A stretch of DNA of 64,000 nt. Source: Sphingomonas sp. BK345. Lineage in GTDB: Bacteria; Pseudomonadota; Alphaproteobacteria; Sphingomonadales; Sphingomonadaceae. Shown piece after piece: positions 51,842 through 60,590 of this stretch. The stretch spans positions 434,001 through 498,000 of the forward strand of contig NZ_JACHZX010000003.1 of the NCBI RefSeq assembly GCF_014193845.1. The letters run 5' to 3'. The position numbers were made by a program, and so were the translations under genes. The notes beneath the pieces were generated by a model. The model searched no databases. It saw only the letters and a program-made list of their open reading frames with translations, and had not been told where the DNA came from. Within the stretch, counting starts at the first letter, position 1. The number at the start of each line of letters is the position of its first letter.

Positions 51842-52867
51842 ATGGCGGCGGCTCCTCTCCCTCTGCTCGACGCGACGTGGCTGGCGCATCGCTACGATCC
51901 GGGTCACGATGCCTTTCACTTCCGGCGCGTGCCGCGCGAGACGCACCGCGCCGCCACCTTCCTCACCGACGAGTATCTGCCGCAGGACAGCGCGGCGCCG
52001 CTGGTGGTACGCCGCGCCGACGCCCGCGCCGCCGCGCCGGCCCCCGCGCCGCTGCACTGGATCTTCCACTCCGCCTTCTGCTGCTCGACGCTGCTGGCGC
52101 GCGCGGTCGATCATCCCGGCGCGGCGATGGGGCTGAAGGAGCCGGTGGTGCTCAACGACCTGATCGGCTGGCGCCGCCGCGGCGAGCCCGGTCCCGATCT
52201 CGCCGCGGTGCTTGACGACACGCTCGCGCTGCTGGCCCGCCCGTTCGCGCCGGGCGAGGCGGTAATCGTCAAGCCTTCGACCATCGCCAACGGCTTCGCG
52301 CCCGCTTTGCTGACGCTGCGGTCCGACAGCACCGCGCTGCTGCTCCACGCGCCGCTGCCGACCTATCTCGGCTCGGTGGCGAAGAAGGAGCTGGAGGGGC
52401 GGCTGTGGGTGCGCACCCTGCTCGCGGGCATGCTCGACGACGGGCTGGCGCGCTTCGGCCATGACGCGCGCGCGTTGTTCGCGCTGACCGACCTGCAGGT
52501 CGCCGCGCTCGGCTGGCTCGGCCAGCACGCGCTCTTCGCCGAGCTGGTCGAGCGCTTCGGCGCGACGCGGGTGCGCACGCTCGACAGCGCGACGCTGATG
52601 GCGCGCCCGCGCGAGGCGCTGGCCGCGCTGGCGGCGCTCTACCGGCTACGCCTCGACGATGCCGCGCTCGACGCGATCGTCGCAGGGCCGGCGTTCACGC
52701 GTCACTCGAAGTTCGGCAACGCCTTCGACGCGACCGCACGCGCGGCCGAGCATCGCGACGCCGCGGCGCTGCACGCGCGCGAGATAGAGCTGGTGGTGCG
52801 ATGGGCCGAGCAGGTCGCGGCGACCTTCGGCATCGCGCTGACACCGCCGGCACCGCTGCTCCGCTAG
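51842..52867 (+). CDS. Sulfotransferase-like protein of unknown function
   Basis: A 341-residue protein starting at ATG 51842 (ATG 51785 would abut the divergent gene). LHWIFHSAFCCSTLLARAVD sits where sulfotransferases have a P-loop-like PRSGTT motif, with HSAFCCSTLL in its place. Later GLKEPVVLNDLIGW and HAPLPTYLGSVAKKELEGRL resemble the PAPS-binding second site. PAPS-dependent sulfotransferase is therefore one possibility, and a related kinase-like fold another. Function not established. Its neighbours are an Asp/Asn hydroxylase and, further right, a TPR sulfotransferase. Confidence 0.65.
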   Translation: MAAAPLPLLDATWLAHRYDPGHDAFHFRRVPRETHRAATFLTDEYLPQDSAAPLVVRRADARAAAPAPAPLHWIFHSAFCCSTLLARAVDHPGAAMGLKEPVVLNDLIGWRRRGEPGPDLAAVLDDTLALLARPFAPGEAVIVKPSTIANGFAPALLTLRSDSTALLLHAPLPTYLGSVAKKELEGRLWVRTLLAGMLDDGLARFGHDARALFALTDLQVAALGWLGQHALFAELVERFGATRVRTLDSATLMARPREALAALAALYRLRLDDAALDAIVAGPAFTRHSKFGNAFDATARAAEHRDAAALHAREIELVVRWAEQVAATFGIALTPPAPLLR

Positions 52868-52880
52868 CCGACGTGCGCGC

Positions 52881-53135
52881 TCACTGCTGCTCGCCGGGCA
52901 TCCGGCCGCCCATGCGGCTCTGGTTGATCGAGCGCAGCTCGTCGCGGTCGCGCTGCCACTCGGCCTTGGTCTTGCACACGCGCTCGCTGTCGACCAGCGA
53001 CCCGGTCTTGGTGAAGCGCTTGCAGATCACCTTGTCGGCCGCATCCACCGCTTTCTCCGGCGCGTCCTTGGTCTTGGCCTGCGCCGCGGGTGAGGCGACG
53101 GCGAGCAGGAGGGCGAGGGCGGTGAACCGGTGCAT
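52881..53135 (-). CDS. Small exported protein, paralogue 1
   Basis: An 84-residue protein with signal peptide MHRFTALALLLAVASPAAQA. The conserved core is ADKVICKRFTKTGSLVDSER followed by VCKTKAEWQRDRDELR, containing two cysteines that could pair. The tail is short and polar. The family is common in sphingomonads and its function is unknown. A paralogue lies 82 bases upstream in the same orientation. Its own 5' side shares no obvious promoter with it. Confidence 0.78.
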   Translation of the reverse strand: MHRFTALALLLAVASPAAQAKTKDAPEKAVDAADKVICKRFTKTGSLVDSERVCKTKAEWQRDRDELRSINQSRMGGRMPGEQQ

Positions 53136-53217
53136 GATCGGGCCTTGTTCGTCGGAGGCGATGCGGCGAGGCTAAGCCGCGCCGCCGGGGCCTGTCAAAC
53201 CGCCCCGCGCGGCCCGT

Positions 53218-53481
53218 TCAACAGCCGTTGAGCGTCGGCTGACCGCATGCGCCAGAGGAGGCGGAATTGCGCAGATTGTCGCGGTCGCGCTGCCACTCGC
53301 CTTTCGTCTTGCACACGCGCACGCTGTCGACGAGCGAGCCCGTCTTGGTGAAGCGCTTGCAGATCATCTTGTCTGCCCGGTCCGCCGCCTTCTCGGCGGC
53401 GTCGCGCGGCTTGGCTTGTTCAGCCGCGGCCGACCCGGCGACGGTGGCCAGGGTGAGGGCGAGCGCGGCGATGCTGTGCAT
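53218..53481 (-). CDS. Small exported protein, paralogue 2
   Basis: An 87-residue protein with signal peptide MHSIAALALTLATVAGSAAA. The core ADKMICKRFTKTGSLVDSVR then VCKTKGEWQRDRDNLRN is nearly identical to the first paralogue, but the tail ends CGQPTLNGC, adding two cysteines. ATG 53481 is followed by a plausible signal; the longer ORF start at 53700 overlaps the divergent gene and lacks one. Tandem duplication is evident. Confidence 0.78.
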   Translation of the reverse strand: MHSIAALALTLATVAGSAAAEQAKPRDAAEKAADRADKMICKRFTKTGSLVDSVRVCKTKGEWQRDRDNLRNSASSGACGQPTLNGC

Positions 53482-53536
53482 GGGAGAGCCCCTGTCGTAT
53501 GCGGCTGGTCCAGAGGCTAAGACGGAGCGCCGAGCC

Positions 53537-55177
53537 ATGTCAAACCGAGTCGTGCGGCGGCGCACCAGAGCGGGTCGCGGTGACGCCGCGACGAACCGCG
53601 CGGCGATCGAGCGCGCGCTCGCCGCGGGTGACGTGCCGCGCGCGGCCGCGCTGGCCGACGCCGCCCTCGCCGCCGGCGCGAGCGACCCGATGATCCTCAA
53701 CCTCGCGGCGTGGCGGCGGGAGGAGGCGGGCGACTATGCCGGCGCGCACGCGCTGCTGCGCCGCGCGCTCGCGCTGGCACCGGGCGACGTGCTGATCGCG
53801 GGCTCGATCGGCGCGGTGCTGCGCAAGGAGGGGCGGTATGACGAAGCGCTAGCGGTGCTCGACCGCGTCGTCGCCGCCGAGCCGCGCCACGCCGCCGCCT
53901 GGCTGGAGCGCGGCTACACGCTCGACTCGCTCAAGCGCGAGGAGGAGGCGGGCGAGAGCTACCGCCGCGCACTCGCGCTCGACTCGACCCTGGCGCCCGC
54001 CTACGGCCGCCTGGCCGACACCGCCGCGCGCCGCGGCCGCGCCGAGGAGGCACGCGACCAGGCCGCGCGCGCGCTCGCGCTCGACCCGCACGAGCCCGCC
54101 GCGTGCGCCGCGCTGGCCACCGTCGCGATCGAGGCGCGCGACGGCGCCGCGGCCGAGGCGCTGCTGCGGCCGCTGGTCGAGCGCGTCCGCGGCGACGATC
54201 GCACGCGCACGCTGACGCTGCTGGGCGACGCGCTCGATCGCCAGGACCGCACCGAGGCGGCATTCGACTGCTACCGCGGCGCGCAGGCCAACTTCCGCGA
54301 GGTCTATCGTGCCGCGCTCGAGCCCGGGCCGGAGCGTCCGTCGCACCGCGCCTTCATCGAGCGGATCGCGGCGCAGCTCGATTCGCCGCGCGCGCCGGCG
54401 TCCGCCGATGACGCGCCCGGCGCCGCCGCGACCCATGTCTTCCTGCTCGGCTATCCGCGCTCGGGCACGACGCTGGTCGAGAACGTGCTGGCGAGCGCGC
54501 CCGGGGTAACCGCGCTGGAGGAGCGCGAGACGCTCGCCGGCACCGATGGCGTGCTGGTGCGGAACGACGGGGCGATGCCGGACCTCGCCGCGCTTGATCC
54601 CGCGCTGCGCGACCGGCTGCGCGCCGATTACTGGCGGCGCGTGGCGGCGATGGGCGCGGCGACGGCCGGCACGTTCGTCGACATGAACCCGCTCAACGGC
54701 GCCAAGCTGCCGATCATCGCCGCGCTGTTCCCGCAGGCTCGCGTGCTGGTGATGCGGCGCGACCCCCGCGACGTGGTGCTGAGCTGCTACCGCATCAACT
54801 TTACCCCCAGTCCGGCGGCCTGGTGCTTCAGCGACCTGGAAGAGACGGCGTGCCACTATGACGCGCTGATGACACTGACCGAGCGCGCGCGCGCGACGCT
54901 GCCGCTGGCCTTCCACGAGGTGCGCTATGATCGGCTGGTGACCGACTTCGCGCCGACGGTACGCGCGATGGCGGATTTCATCGGCCTGCCCTGGACCGAC
55001 GACTTCGCGCGCTTCGACCGCACCGCGCAGGCCCGCGGGGTGCGTACCGCGAGCGCCACCCAGGTCCGCCGCGGCCTATTCGACGGGCGCGGCCAGTGGC
55101 GCCGCTACGCCGACCAGCTCGCCCCGGTGCTGCCGATCCTGCAGCCCTGGGTGGAACGGTTCGGTTTCGCTGACTAG
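53537..55177 (+). CDS. TPR-containing sulfotransferase
   Basis: A 546-residue protein starting at ATG 53537 after GGAG. Residues about 15-270 are TPR repeats, including AHALLRRALALAPGDVLIAG, AAWLERGYTLDSLKREEEAG and AYGRLADTAARRGRAEEARD. The C-terminal sulfotransferase domain opens with THVFLLGYPRSGTTLVENVL, the PAPS 5'-phosphosulfate loop. VLVMRRDPRDVVLSCYRINF is the 3'-phosphate site, and YDRLVTDFAPTVRAMADFIG is typical of the sulfotransferase 1/3 fold. No signal peptide is seen. The acceptor is unknown; TPRs may recruit a protein. Confidence 0.88.
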   Translation: MSNRVVRRRTRAGRGDAATNRAAIERALAAGDVPRAAALADAALAAGASDPMILNLAAWRREEAGDYAGAHALLRRALALAPGDVLIAGSIGAVLRKEGRYDEALAVLDRVVAAEPRHAAAWLERGYTLDSLKREEEAGESYRRALALDSTLAPAYGRLADTAARRGRAEEARDQAARALALDPHEPAACAALATVAIEARDGAAAEALLRPLVERVRGDDRTRTLTLLGDALDRQDRTEAAFDCYRGAQANFREVYRAALEPGPERPSHRAFIERIAAQLDSPRAPASADDAPGAAATHVFLLGYPRSGTTLVENVLASAPGVTALEERETLAGTDGVLVRNDGAMPDLAALDPALRDRLRADYWRRVAAMGAATAGTFVDMNPLNGAKLPIIAALFPQARVLVMRRDPRDVVLSCYRINFTPSPAAWCFSDLEETACHYDALMTLTERARATLPLAFHEVRYDRLVTDFAPTVRAMADFIGLPWTDDFARFDRTAQARGVRTASATQVRRGLFDGRGQWRRYADQLAPVLPILQPWVERFGFAD

Positions 55178-55201
55178 CCGCGCGCTCACGGCCGCCGCAG
55201 C

Positions 55202-55609
55202 TCAGCCGCGCGGCTGCCAGTCCGGCGGAGCGAGCTCGAAACCGGCGAAGTCGAAGCCGGGCGCCACGACGCAGCTCACCAGCGCCCAGCCCTGCTCCGC
55301 CCACGCGGCCTGCCACGCGTCGGCGGGCACCAGCGCCTGCGGCCGCTCGCCCGCGGTGACATTGGCGCCGAGCCGCAGCGGCGGCTCGTCAGCGATCGCC
55401 AGCGTGAGCGGCGCACCCGCGTGCCACAGCCACAGCTCGGCGGCGTCGACGCGGTGCCAGTGCGAGCGTTCGCCCGGGCCGAGCAGGAACAGGATGGCGG
55501 TCATGCGCGAGCGCCCGTCTGAGCCGGGCGGCAGTCGCAGCGTCTCGCGATAATGGCCGCCTTCCGGGTGCGGGCGGAGGTCGAGCTGGCGGATCAGGTC
55601 CTGCATCAT
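55202..55609 (-). CDS. Cupin protein, DUF985 family
   Basis: A 135-residue single cupin domain. Family motifs are IRQLDLRPHPEGGHYRETLR, ILFLLGPGERSHWHRVDAAE (cupin metal-ligand region), LWLWHAGAPLTL and SCVVAPGFDFAGFELAPPDW. These match the cupin_5/DUF985 proteins, whose enzymatic role is unknown although some relatives bind sugars or metals. The start is ATG 55609, or ATG 55606 immediately after it. It is convergent with the sulfotransferase gene and divergent from the chemoreceptor. Confidence 0.85.
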   Translation of the reverse strand: MMQDLIRQLDLRPHPEGGHYRETLRLPPGSDGRSRMTAILFLLGPGERSHWHRVDAAELWLWHAGAPLTLAIADEPPLRLGANVTAGERPQALVPADAWQAAWAEQGWALVSCVVAPGFDFAGFELAPPDWQPRG

Positions 55610-55732
55610 CGCTGAATGCAGCGGAGCGCGGCGCCGCGGTCAAGCGGGCCGACCACGCCGCCATAAGGATTCCAGTAGAAACCCGTTAACCCCAACCTGT
55701 TAGCCCATGAAGAGGGTAAGGGGACTAACGCG

Positions 55733-57115
55733 TTGACGCTGGATCAGACGATTGCCGAGGCGGCCCGCCGGTCGGGCGAGCTGGGATTGCGCACGCTCGA
55801 CCTGCAGGCCGATATCGCCGAGCTCTCCACCCGCGTCACCGCCCAGGCCGGCACGATCGAGCAGATCGGGCGGCAGACCGGCCGGCTCGCCGACGACGTC
55901 GACGAGGTCGCCGCCGCGGCGCGCAGCGCGCGCGAGCATACCGCGGGCGCGCACGCGGTCTTGGCCGACTCGCACGTCCAGGTCGAGGCGGCGACCAGCG
56001 ACGTGGTCGAGCTGATCACCCAGGTCAGCCGTATTCACGAGAGCATCGGCGGCTTCACCGCGGCGCTGGAGGAGGTCGCGCGCGTCACCGCGACGATCGA
56101 CGCGATCGCCAAGCAGACCAACCTGCTCGCGCTCAACGCCACGATCGAGGCGGCGCGCGCGGGCGAGGCGGGGCGCGGCTTCGCGGTGGTGGCGGGCGAG
56201 GTCAAGAAGCTCGCCTCCGAGACCGCGGTGGCGACGGCGCGGATCACCGGCTCGATCGACACGCTCACCACCCAGGCCGACGCGATGCTGGGCAAGGTCG
56301 ACGCGGGCGTCGCCACCGCGCGCTCGGCGCACCGCGGCACCCGCGACATCGAGGCGCTGGTGGCGCGGCTACGCGGGCTGATGGACGGGCTGACCCGTTC
56401 GAGCGAGGGCGTCGCCGATCGGATCGGCTCGATGGTCCACGCGGTCGGCGAGGTTGAGGGCGGGCTCGGCGAGCTGGCGCGCACCTCGTCGGACAATGCG
56501 CAGGGGCTGCAACGCCTCTCCGAGCGCATCACCAGCGTGAGCGACGACACCAACGACCTGCTCCAGCGGCTCGCCGAGAGCGATGCCGACATGCCCGACC
56601 GGCCCTATATCCGCTTCGCGCTGGAGGCCGCGCGCCAGGTCTCGGCGGGGCTCGCGCGCGCCGCCAGCTCGGGCGAGATCAGCCGCGAAGCGATCCTGAG
56701 CGAGCGCTACGCCCCCGTGCCGGACACCGATCCCGCGCTGTTCACGCATCCGGCGATGGCGCTGATCACCTCGCTGGCGCGGCCGCACCAGGAATCGGCG
56801 CGCGCGCTGCCCGGCTTCTTCGGGATGAGCTTCACCGATCGCAACTGCTTCGGCGCGGTGGCGATGCCTGAGCGCTCGCTGCCGCAGCGGCCGGGCGATC
56901 CCAAGTGGAACAGCGAGTTCTCGCGCGCGGGCGTGTTCTTCCACTTCCCCGAGACAGCGGTTCAGGTGAAGATCACCCAGCCCTTCTGCCTCAAGGCCTA
57001 TCGCCGCCCGCTCGCCGGCGGCGGGGTGGTGCTGCTCAAGCAGGTGATCGCCTCGATCAGCGTCAATGGCGCACACTGGGGTGTACTCCAGCTGGCGTAT
57101 GAGAACCAGGGGTGA
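55733..57115 (+). CDS. Soluble methyl-accepting chemotaxis protein
   Basis: A 460-residue protein with no transmembrane segment, apparently starting at TTG 55733 with AAGGGG upstream. The signalling hairpin is intact: [20 protein letters not shown] and [20 protein letters not shown], where CheA/CheW bind. Flanking helices form the methylation bundle. The C-terminal part (about 285-460) is a separate alpha/beta domain including [20 protein letters not shown] and [20 protein letters not shown]. It presumably senses a cytosolic signal. No che genes adjoin it. Confidence 0.88.
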   Translation: MTLDQTIAEAARRSGELGLRTLDLQADIAELSTRVTAQAGTIEQIGRQTGRLADDVDEVAAAARSAREHTAGAHAVLADSHVQVEAATSDVVELITQVSRIHESIGGFTAALEEVARVTATIDAIAKQTNLLALNATIEAARAGEAGRGFAVVAGEVKKLASETAVATARITGSIDTLTTQADAMLGKVDAGVATARSAHRGTRDIEALVARLRGLMDGLTRSSEGVADRIGSMVHAVGEVEGGLGELARTSSDNAQGLQRLSERITSVSDDTNDLLQRLAESDADMPDRPYIRFALEAARQVSAGLARAASSGEISREAILSERYAPVPDTDPALFTHPAMALITSLARPHQESARALPGFFGMSFTDRNCFGAVAMPERSLPQRPGDPKWNSEFSRAGVFFHFPETAVQVKITQPFCLKAYRRPLAGGGVVLLKQVIASISVNGAHWGVLQLAYENQG

Positions 57116-57572
57116 GCGGTTCGGCGCGTGGGCGATAGGGCCCTTCTCGGCCGGATATCGCCTGACTCTTTCCGGCGGCGCATCGTCGTGATCACGACGC
57201 TGTGCGACCGCCGTAGGGCAGCCCGGCCCCTTTGACACCGCCAGTGGCGTCGCTCTCTATTTCCAAAGCCAGTGATAGCTGATCCGGACCTAGACACATA
57301 CATCGGCAGGCAGCGGCTCGCCCTTCCTCATCATCCCGGCCTAGAGCCGGGATCCATCCTTCCGCGAGAGCAACGCCGGCCACTCACGCGGACCATGGAT
57401 CGAGGGTCGAGCCGGGGATGACGGCTGGGCGAGCCGCTGCAGCGTCAATGAACGTCCTGCGTCCAGATCAATGGATGAATAGCGGCTCGTGCCCATGCTG
57501 CCGGCGCTCTCGCGACGATGCTCTCGCGGGGGAGCCACCCGGGCGCCCGCCGCACCCCGGACTGCTGTCCCG
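57116..57572. other. 457-base intergenic region with palindromes
   Basis: It contains no plausible gene or tRNA. Two structures stand out. One is the 16-base perfect palindrome CGTCGTGATCACGACG at 57184-57199. The other is a family B-like inverted pair, CATCATCCCGGCCTAGAGCC with GTCGAGCCGGGGATGACG, at 57329-57424. The remainder is ordinary GC-rich spacer between convergent genes. Confidence 0.6.
57329..57424. repeat. Palindromic repeat, family B relative
   Basis: The left arm ATCATCCCGGCCTAGAGCCG and the right arm GAGCCGGGGATGACGGC are inverted relatives with internal CCATCC and CCATGGATCG. The design matches the 22783 and 25788 units, but the sequence has drifted. Confidence 0.7.
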
Positions 57573-58652
57573 CTACCCCGCACACACCCGGTTCTTCCCC
57601 GCATGCTTCGCCGCGTAGAGCGCGAGATCGGCCTCGGCCAGCGCCGCCGCGCCGCCGTCCTCGCCCAGCGGCGCCACGCCCGCCGAGAAGGTGACCCGGT
57701 CGAACGCCAGCCCGGTCTCCTGGTTGACCAGCGAGCGCGCCGACAGCCGCTCGCGCGCGGTGTCGAGCCGCGCCATCGCGGCGCGCGAGTCGGCGCGGCG
57801 GAACAGGCAGGCGAACTCCTCGCCGCCGTGGCGCGCCACCAGCACGTCACCGCCCAGCTCGCGCTCAAGGAAGCCGGCGACGAAGCGCAGCACGCGGTCG
57901 CCCGCGGCATGGCCGAAGCGGTCGTTGACCTGCTTGAAATCGTCGATGTCGCACAATGCCACCGTCGCCGGCGTGTCGCCGGCGTCGAGCGCGCGCAGCG
58001 CCGCCTCCAGTGCGCGGCGGTTGGGAAGGCCGGTGAGATGGTCGCGCTCGGCGGCGCGGCGTGCCTGGCGCAGGTCGCGGCGCAGCGAGTCGGCCTCGCG
58101 GCGCGTGCGCTCGAGCTGCACCTCAGCCAGCCGTGTCGCGGTGACCGCGTCGCGGGTCAGCGCGGCGATGCGCGCGATCGTCGCCGCCGGGTCCTCGGCG
58201 AGCCGCGCCGCCTCGCCCTCGATCGCACTGCCGAACTGCTCGGCGGTGCGGCGCGACTGGCCGGCGGCGCCGAGGCACTCGCCGATGCGCGCCTCCAGCG
58301 TCTCCGCGATCCGCGCGAGCGTGTCGGGGCCGAGCTCGGTCGTCTCCTGCCCGTCGGCGATCCGCGCCGCCGCGGCCTCGCTCAGCGTCCCTGTGGCGCG
58401 CAGCGCCTCGGCCACCGCGACGCTGGTGGCGACGTCCTCGCCCGACAGATAGGAGTGGACCAGCCCGTAGTTGCGCGGCGAAGGCGCGAGCCGGCTGGCG
58501 AACAGCAGCTCGCCGATCGAGTCGAACAGCCGGCGCCGCGCGGCGAGCCGCTCGTCGAGGCGCTGCGCCCGGCGCGCGGGCGAGAGCCAGTCGAGCATGC
58601 GGCGCAGCGGAGCGGGCGTGGGCGCCGGGGCGGGATGAGGGCGGGCGGCCAT
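57573..58652 (-). CDS. Diguanylate cyclase (GGDEF)
   Basis: A 359-residue soluble protein. The N-terminal 150 residues are helical with no recognised sensor. A coiled coil at about 155-205 leads to the GGDEF domain, with AERDHLTGLPNRRALEAALR, CDIDDFKQVNDRFGHAAGD and RHGGEEFACLFRR (276-280). The segment before it, GGDVLVA, lacks the RxxD product-inhibition site. EADLALYAAKHAGKNRV is the normal C-terminus. It makes c-di-GMP. It lies 4 bases after the HD-GYP stop and is the second gene of that operon. Confidence 0.93.
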   Translation of the reverse strand: MAARPHPAPAPTPAPLRRMLDWLSPARRAQRLDERLAARRRLFDSIGELLFASRLAPSPRNYGLVHSYLSGEDVATSVAVAEALRATGTLSEAAAARIADGQETTELGPDTLARIAETLEARIGECLGAAGQSRRTAEQFGSAIEGEAARLAEDPAATIARIAALTRDAVTATRLAEVQLERTRREADSLRRDLRQARRAAERDHLTGLPNRRALEAALRALDAGDTPATVALCDIDDFKQVNDRFGHAAGDRVLRFVAGFLERELGGDVLVARHGGEEFACLFRRADSRAAMARLDTARERLSARSLVNQETGLAFDRVTFSAGVAPLGEDGGAAALAEADLALYAAKHAGKNRVCAG

Positions 58653-58656
58653 GGCC

Positions 58657-59922
58657 TCAGGCCCCGACCGCGCGCGGGGACGGCGCCGCGTCGGTGCCGT
58701 TGGCGGTGAGCACCGCGGTGCGCATCCGATCCCACGCCAGACCGAACCAATAGGCGCCGCGCTCGCCGCCCAGGATCGGGTCGCCCGTCGCGTCCGTCGC
58801 GACCTCGGTCAGCGGCAGCCGCGACTGTGTCGGGATGTCGAAGAAGGCGCGCACCGGCGGCGCGGTCGGGTCGTCGGCGTCGGTGCCGAGCACCAGCGCG
58901 AGCCGGTTCGAGCGCAGCCGCACCAGCGCGCCGGGCGGGTGGATGCCGATATGATCGATGAACGCGCCGAGCAGCTCCTGGTCGAAATGGCCGTGCCACG
59001 ACTGCATCCGCGCCAGCGCGTCGCCCGGCGCCCAAGGGCGCTTGTACGGGCGCAGCGACGTGACCGCGTCGTACACGTCACACACCGCGCTCATCCGTGC
59101 CGCGAGGCTGAGCCGGTCGCCGGCGAGGCCGAAGGGATAGCCGCGCCCGTCGACGCGCTCGTGGTGATGCAGGCAGACGTCGCGCACCACCTCGGGCACG
59201 TCGCCGCCGAGCAGAAGCGCATGGCCCTTCTCGGGATGGTGGCGCACCACCGCCAGCTCGGCGGGATCGAGGCTGCCGGTCTTCTCCAGCACCGCGCTCG
59301 GCACCGCCATCTTGCCGATGTCGTGCAGCAGCCCGGCGAGGCCGAGGTCGCTCGCCTCATCCTCGGGCAGGCCGAGATGGCGCGCGAAGCCGATCAGCAG
59401 CGCGCCGACCGCGACCGAGTGGAGCCAGGTATATTCGTCCTTGCTGCGCAGTCGCGTGACGGTGAGCAGCGCGCGCTGGTCACGCGCGACCGACTCGGTG
59501 ATCGAATCGACCAAGGGGGCGAGCGCGCGATGGTCGATCGCGTGCCCCATGCGCGCGTCGGCGAACATGCGCAGCATCGCCGCGCGCGACTGCTCCACCA
59601 CCGCGCGGGCGCGGTCGAGCTCGCTGGCGGCACGGCGGCGCGTGCGGGGCGGCGGCGCGGTCGACGTCACCGTCACAGCCGGGGCGGCAGTCTCGACCGC
59701 TGCCGCGACGGAGAGCGGCGCCGACGCCGGCGCGAGCGGGCCGACGCCCTTGTCGGTGTCGATCACGATCTCGCCGATGCCGGCCTCGACCAGCTTGGCG
59801 ACGTCGCGCGCGCTGGCGAGCACGAGGTGCTTGCGCCAGAACGGGCTCGCCATCCAGCCGCCCTCGACCGCGTGGACGTACATCCCGGGCCGCGCAGCGC
59901 TCGTCTTGATCGTCACCAGCAC
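58657..59922 (-). CDS. HD-GYP-domain c-di-GMP phosphodiesterase
   Basis: A 421-residue protein. The start is taken as GTG 59922 (GTG 59916 is equally close); upstream frames lack family sequence. The N-terminal DUF3391 domain (about 1-60) includes IKTSAARPGMYVHAVEGGW. The HD-GYP core has LAGLLHDIGKMAVPSAVLEK (His200-Asp201) and HHERVDGRGYPFGLAGDRLS (253-263), which carry the metal ligands and the GYP motif. Such proteins cleave c-di-GMP to pGpG or GMP. It is co-transcribed with the downstream GGDEF cyclase, so opposing enzymes share one operon. Confidence 0.93.
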   Translation of the reverse strand: MLVTIKTSAARPGMYVHAVEGGWMASPFWRKHLVLASARDVAKLVEAGIGEIVIDTDKGVGPLAPASAPLSVAAAVETAAPAVTVTSTAPPPRTRRRAASELDRARAVVEQSRAAMLRMFADARMGHAIDHRALAPLVDSITESVARDQRALLTVTRLRSKDEYTWLHSVAVGALLIGFARHLGLPEDEASDLGLAGLLHDIGKMAVPSAVLEKTGSLDPAELAVVRHHPEKGHALLLGGDVPEVVRDVCLHHHERVDGRGYPFGLAGDRLSLAARMSAVCDVYDAVTSLRPYKRPWAPGDALARMQSWHGHFDQELLGAFIDHIGIHPPGALVRLRSNRLALVLGTDADDPTAPPVRAFFDIPTQSRLPLTEVATDATGDPILGGERGAYWFGLAWDRMRTAVLTANGTDAAPSPRAVGA

Positions 59923-60005
59923 CGCCCGACCAGCCCCCCTGTTCCCGGCGAATCCGTTGATCAGGGTATGACGGCGCGGCGTTAATTTGGGTTTAGCGGG
60001 GGAGA

Positions 60006-60189
60006 AGATCCTCCTCTTAAAGGGGAGGTGGCAGGCCGCAGGCCTGACGGAGGGGTGTCGCGGCCGGCGAGCATCGGTGGACTCACCAGCGCCGACACCC
60101 CTCCGACGCGCTGCGCGCCAGTGCGGGCGAGTTGGTGCCCTCCAGGCACCATCTTGGCTTGCCGGGGGCGAGCCAAAGCAGGGAGGATT
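60006..60189. repeat. Dispersed palindromic repeat, family A
   Basis: Left part: AGATCCTCCTCTTAAAGGGG then AGGTGGCAGGCCGCAGGCC and TGACGGAGGGGTGTCGCG. Right part: GACACCCCTCCGACGCGCTG, a tail GGTGCCCTCCAGGCACC that is itself a hairpin, and GGGAGGATTGTC. The inner arms are inverted copies. It is upstream of the HD-GYP gene and downstream of the thioesterase gene. Confidence 0.8.
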
Positions 60190-60197
60190 GTCTTCGC

Positions 60198-60590
60198 TCA
60201 CCCCACGAAGGGCGCGGCGATCTCGGGCCGGATGCGGAGCAGCCGCCCGGTCGCGCGGTCGAGCAGCGCCCAGGTCGTCACACCCTCGACGCGGACGCGG
60301 CCGTCGCTGCCGAGGAAGCGGAAGTGGCGGTCGAAGCGCGCCCCGCGCGGTGCGCCGGGCACCCAGGTCTCGGCCGTCACCGTCTCGCCCGCGACGACGT
60401 TGCCGCGATAGTCGATCTCGTGGCGGGTCACGACCCACACGTGCGCCGCCTGCTGGTCCGGCGGCGCCACCGCGGCCCAATGCGCCACGGCCAGCTCCTG
60501 GATCCAGCGCACCCACACCGCATTGTTGACGTGGCCGAGCTCATCGATGTCCTCGGGCTGGGCGGTGACCTCACGACGGAACGGCGTCAT
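60198..60590 (-). CDS. Acyl-CoA thioesterase, hotdog fold (4HBT family)
   Basis: A 130-residue protein starting at ATG 60590, overlapping the DedA stop (ATGA). The hotdog-fold signature is clear: EDIDELGHVNNAVWVRWIQE with the active-site region DELGHVNN, then VTRHEIDYRGNVVAGETVTA and FRFLGSDGRVRVEGVTTWAL. Relatives such as YbgC hydrolyse short acyl-CoA or acyl-ACP thioesters. It is last of the S9 peptidase/DedA/thioesterase run. Confidence 0.88.
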   Translation of the reverse strand: MTPFRREVTAQPEDIDELGHVNNAVWVRWIQELAVAHWAAVAPPDQQAAHVWVVTRHEIDYRGNVVAGETVTAETWVPGAPRGARFDRHFRFLGSDGRVRVEGVTTWALLDRATGRLLRIRPEIAAPFVG

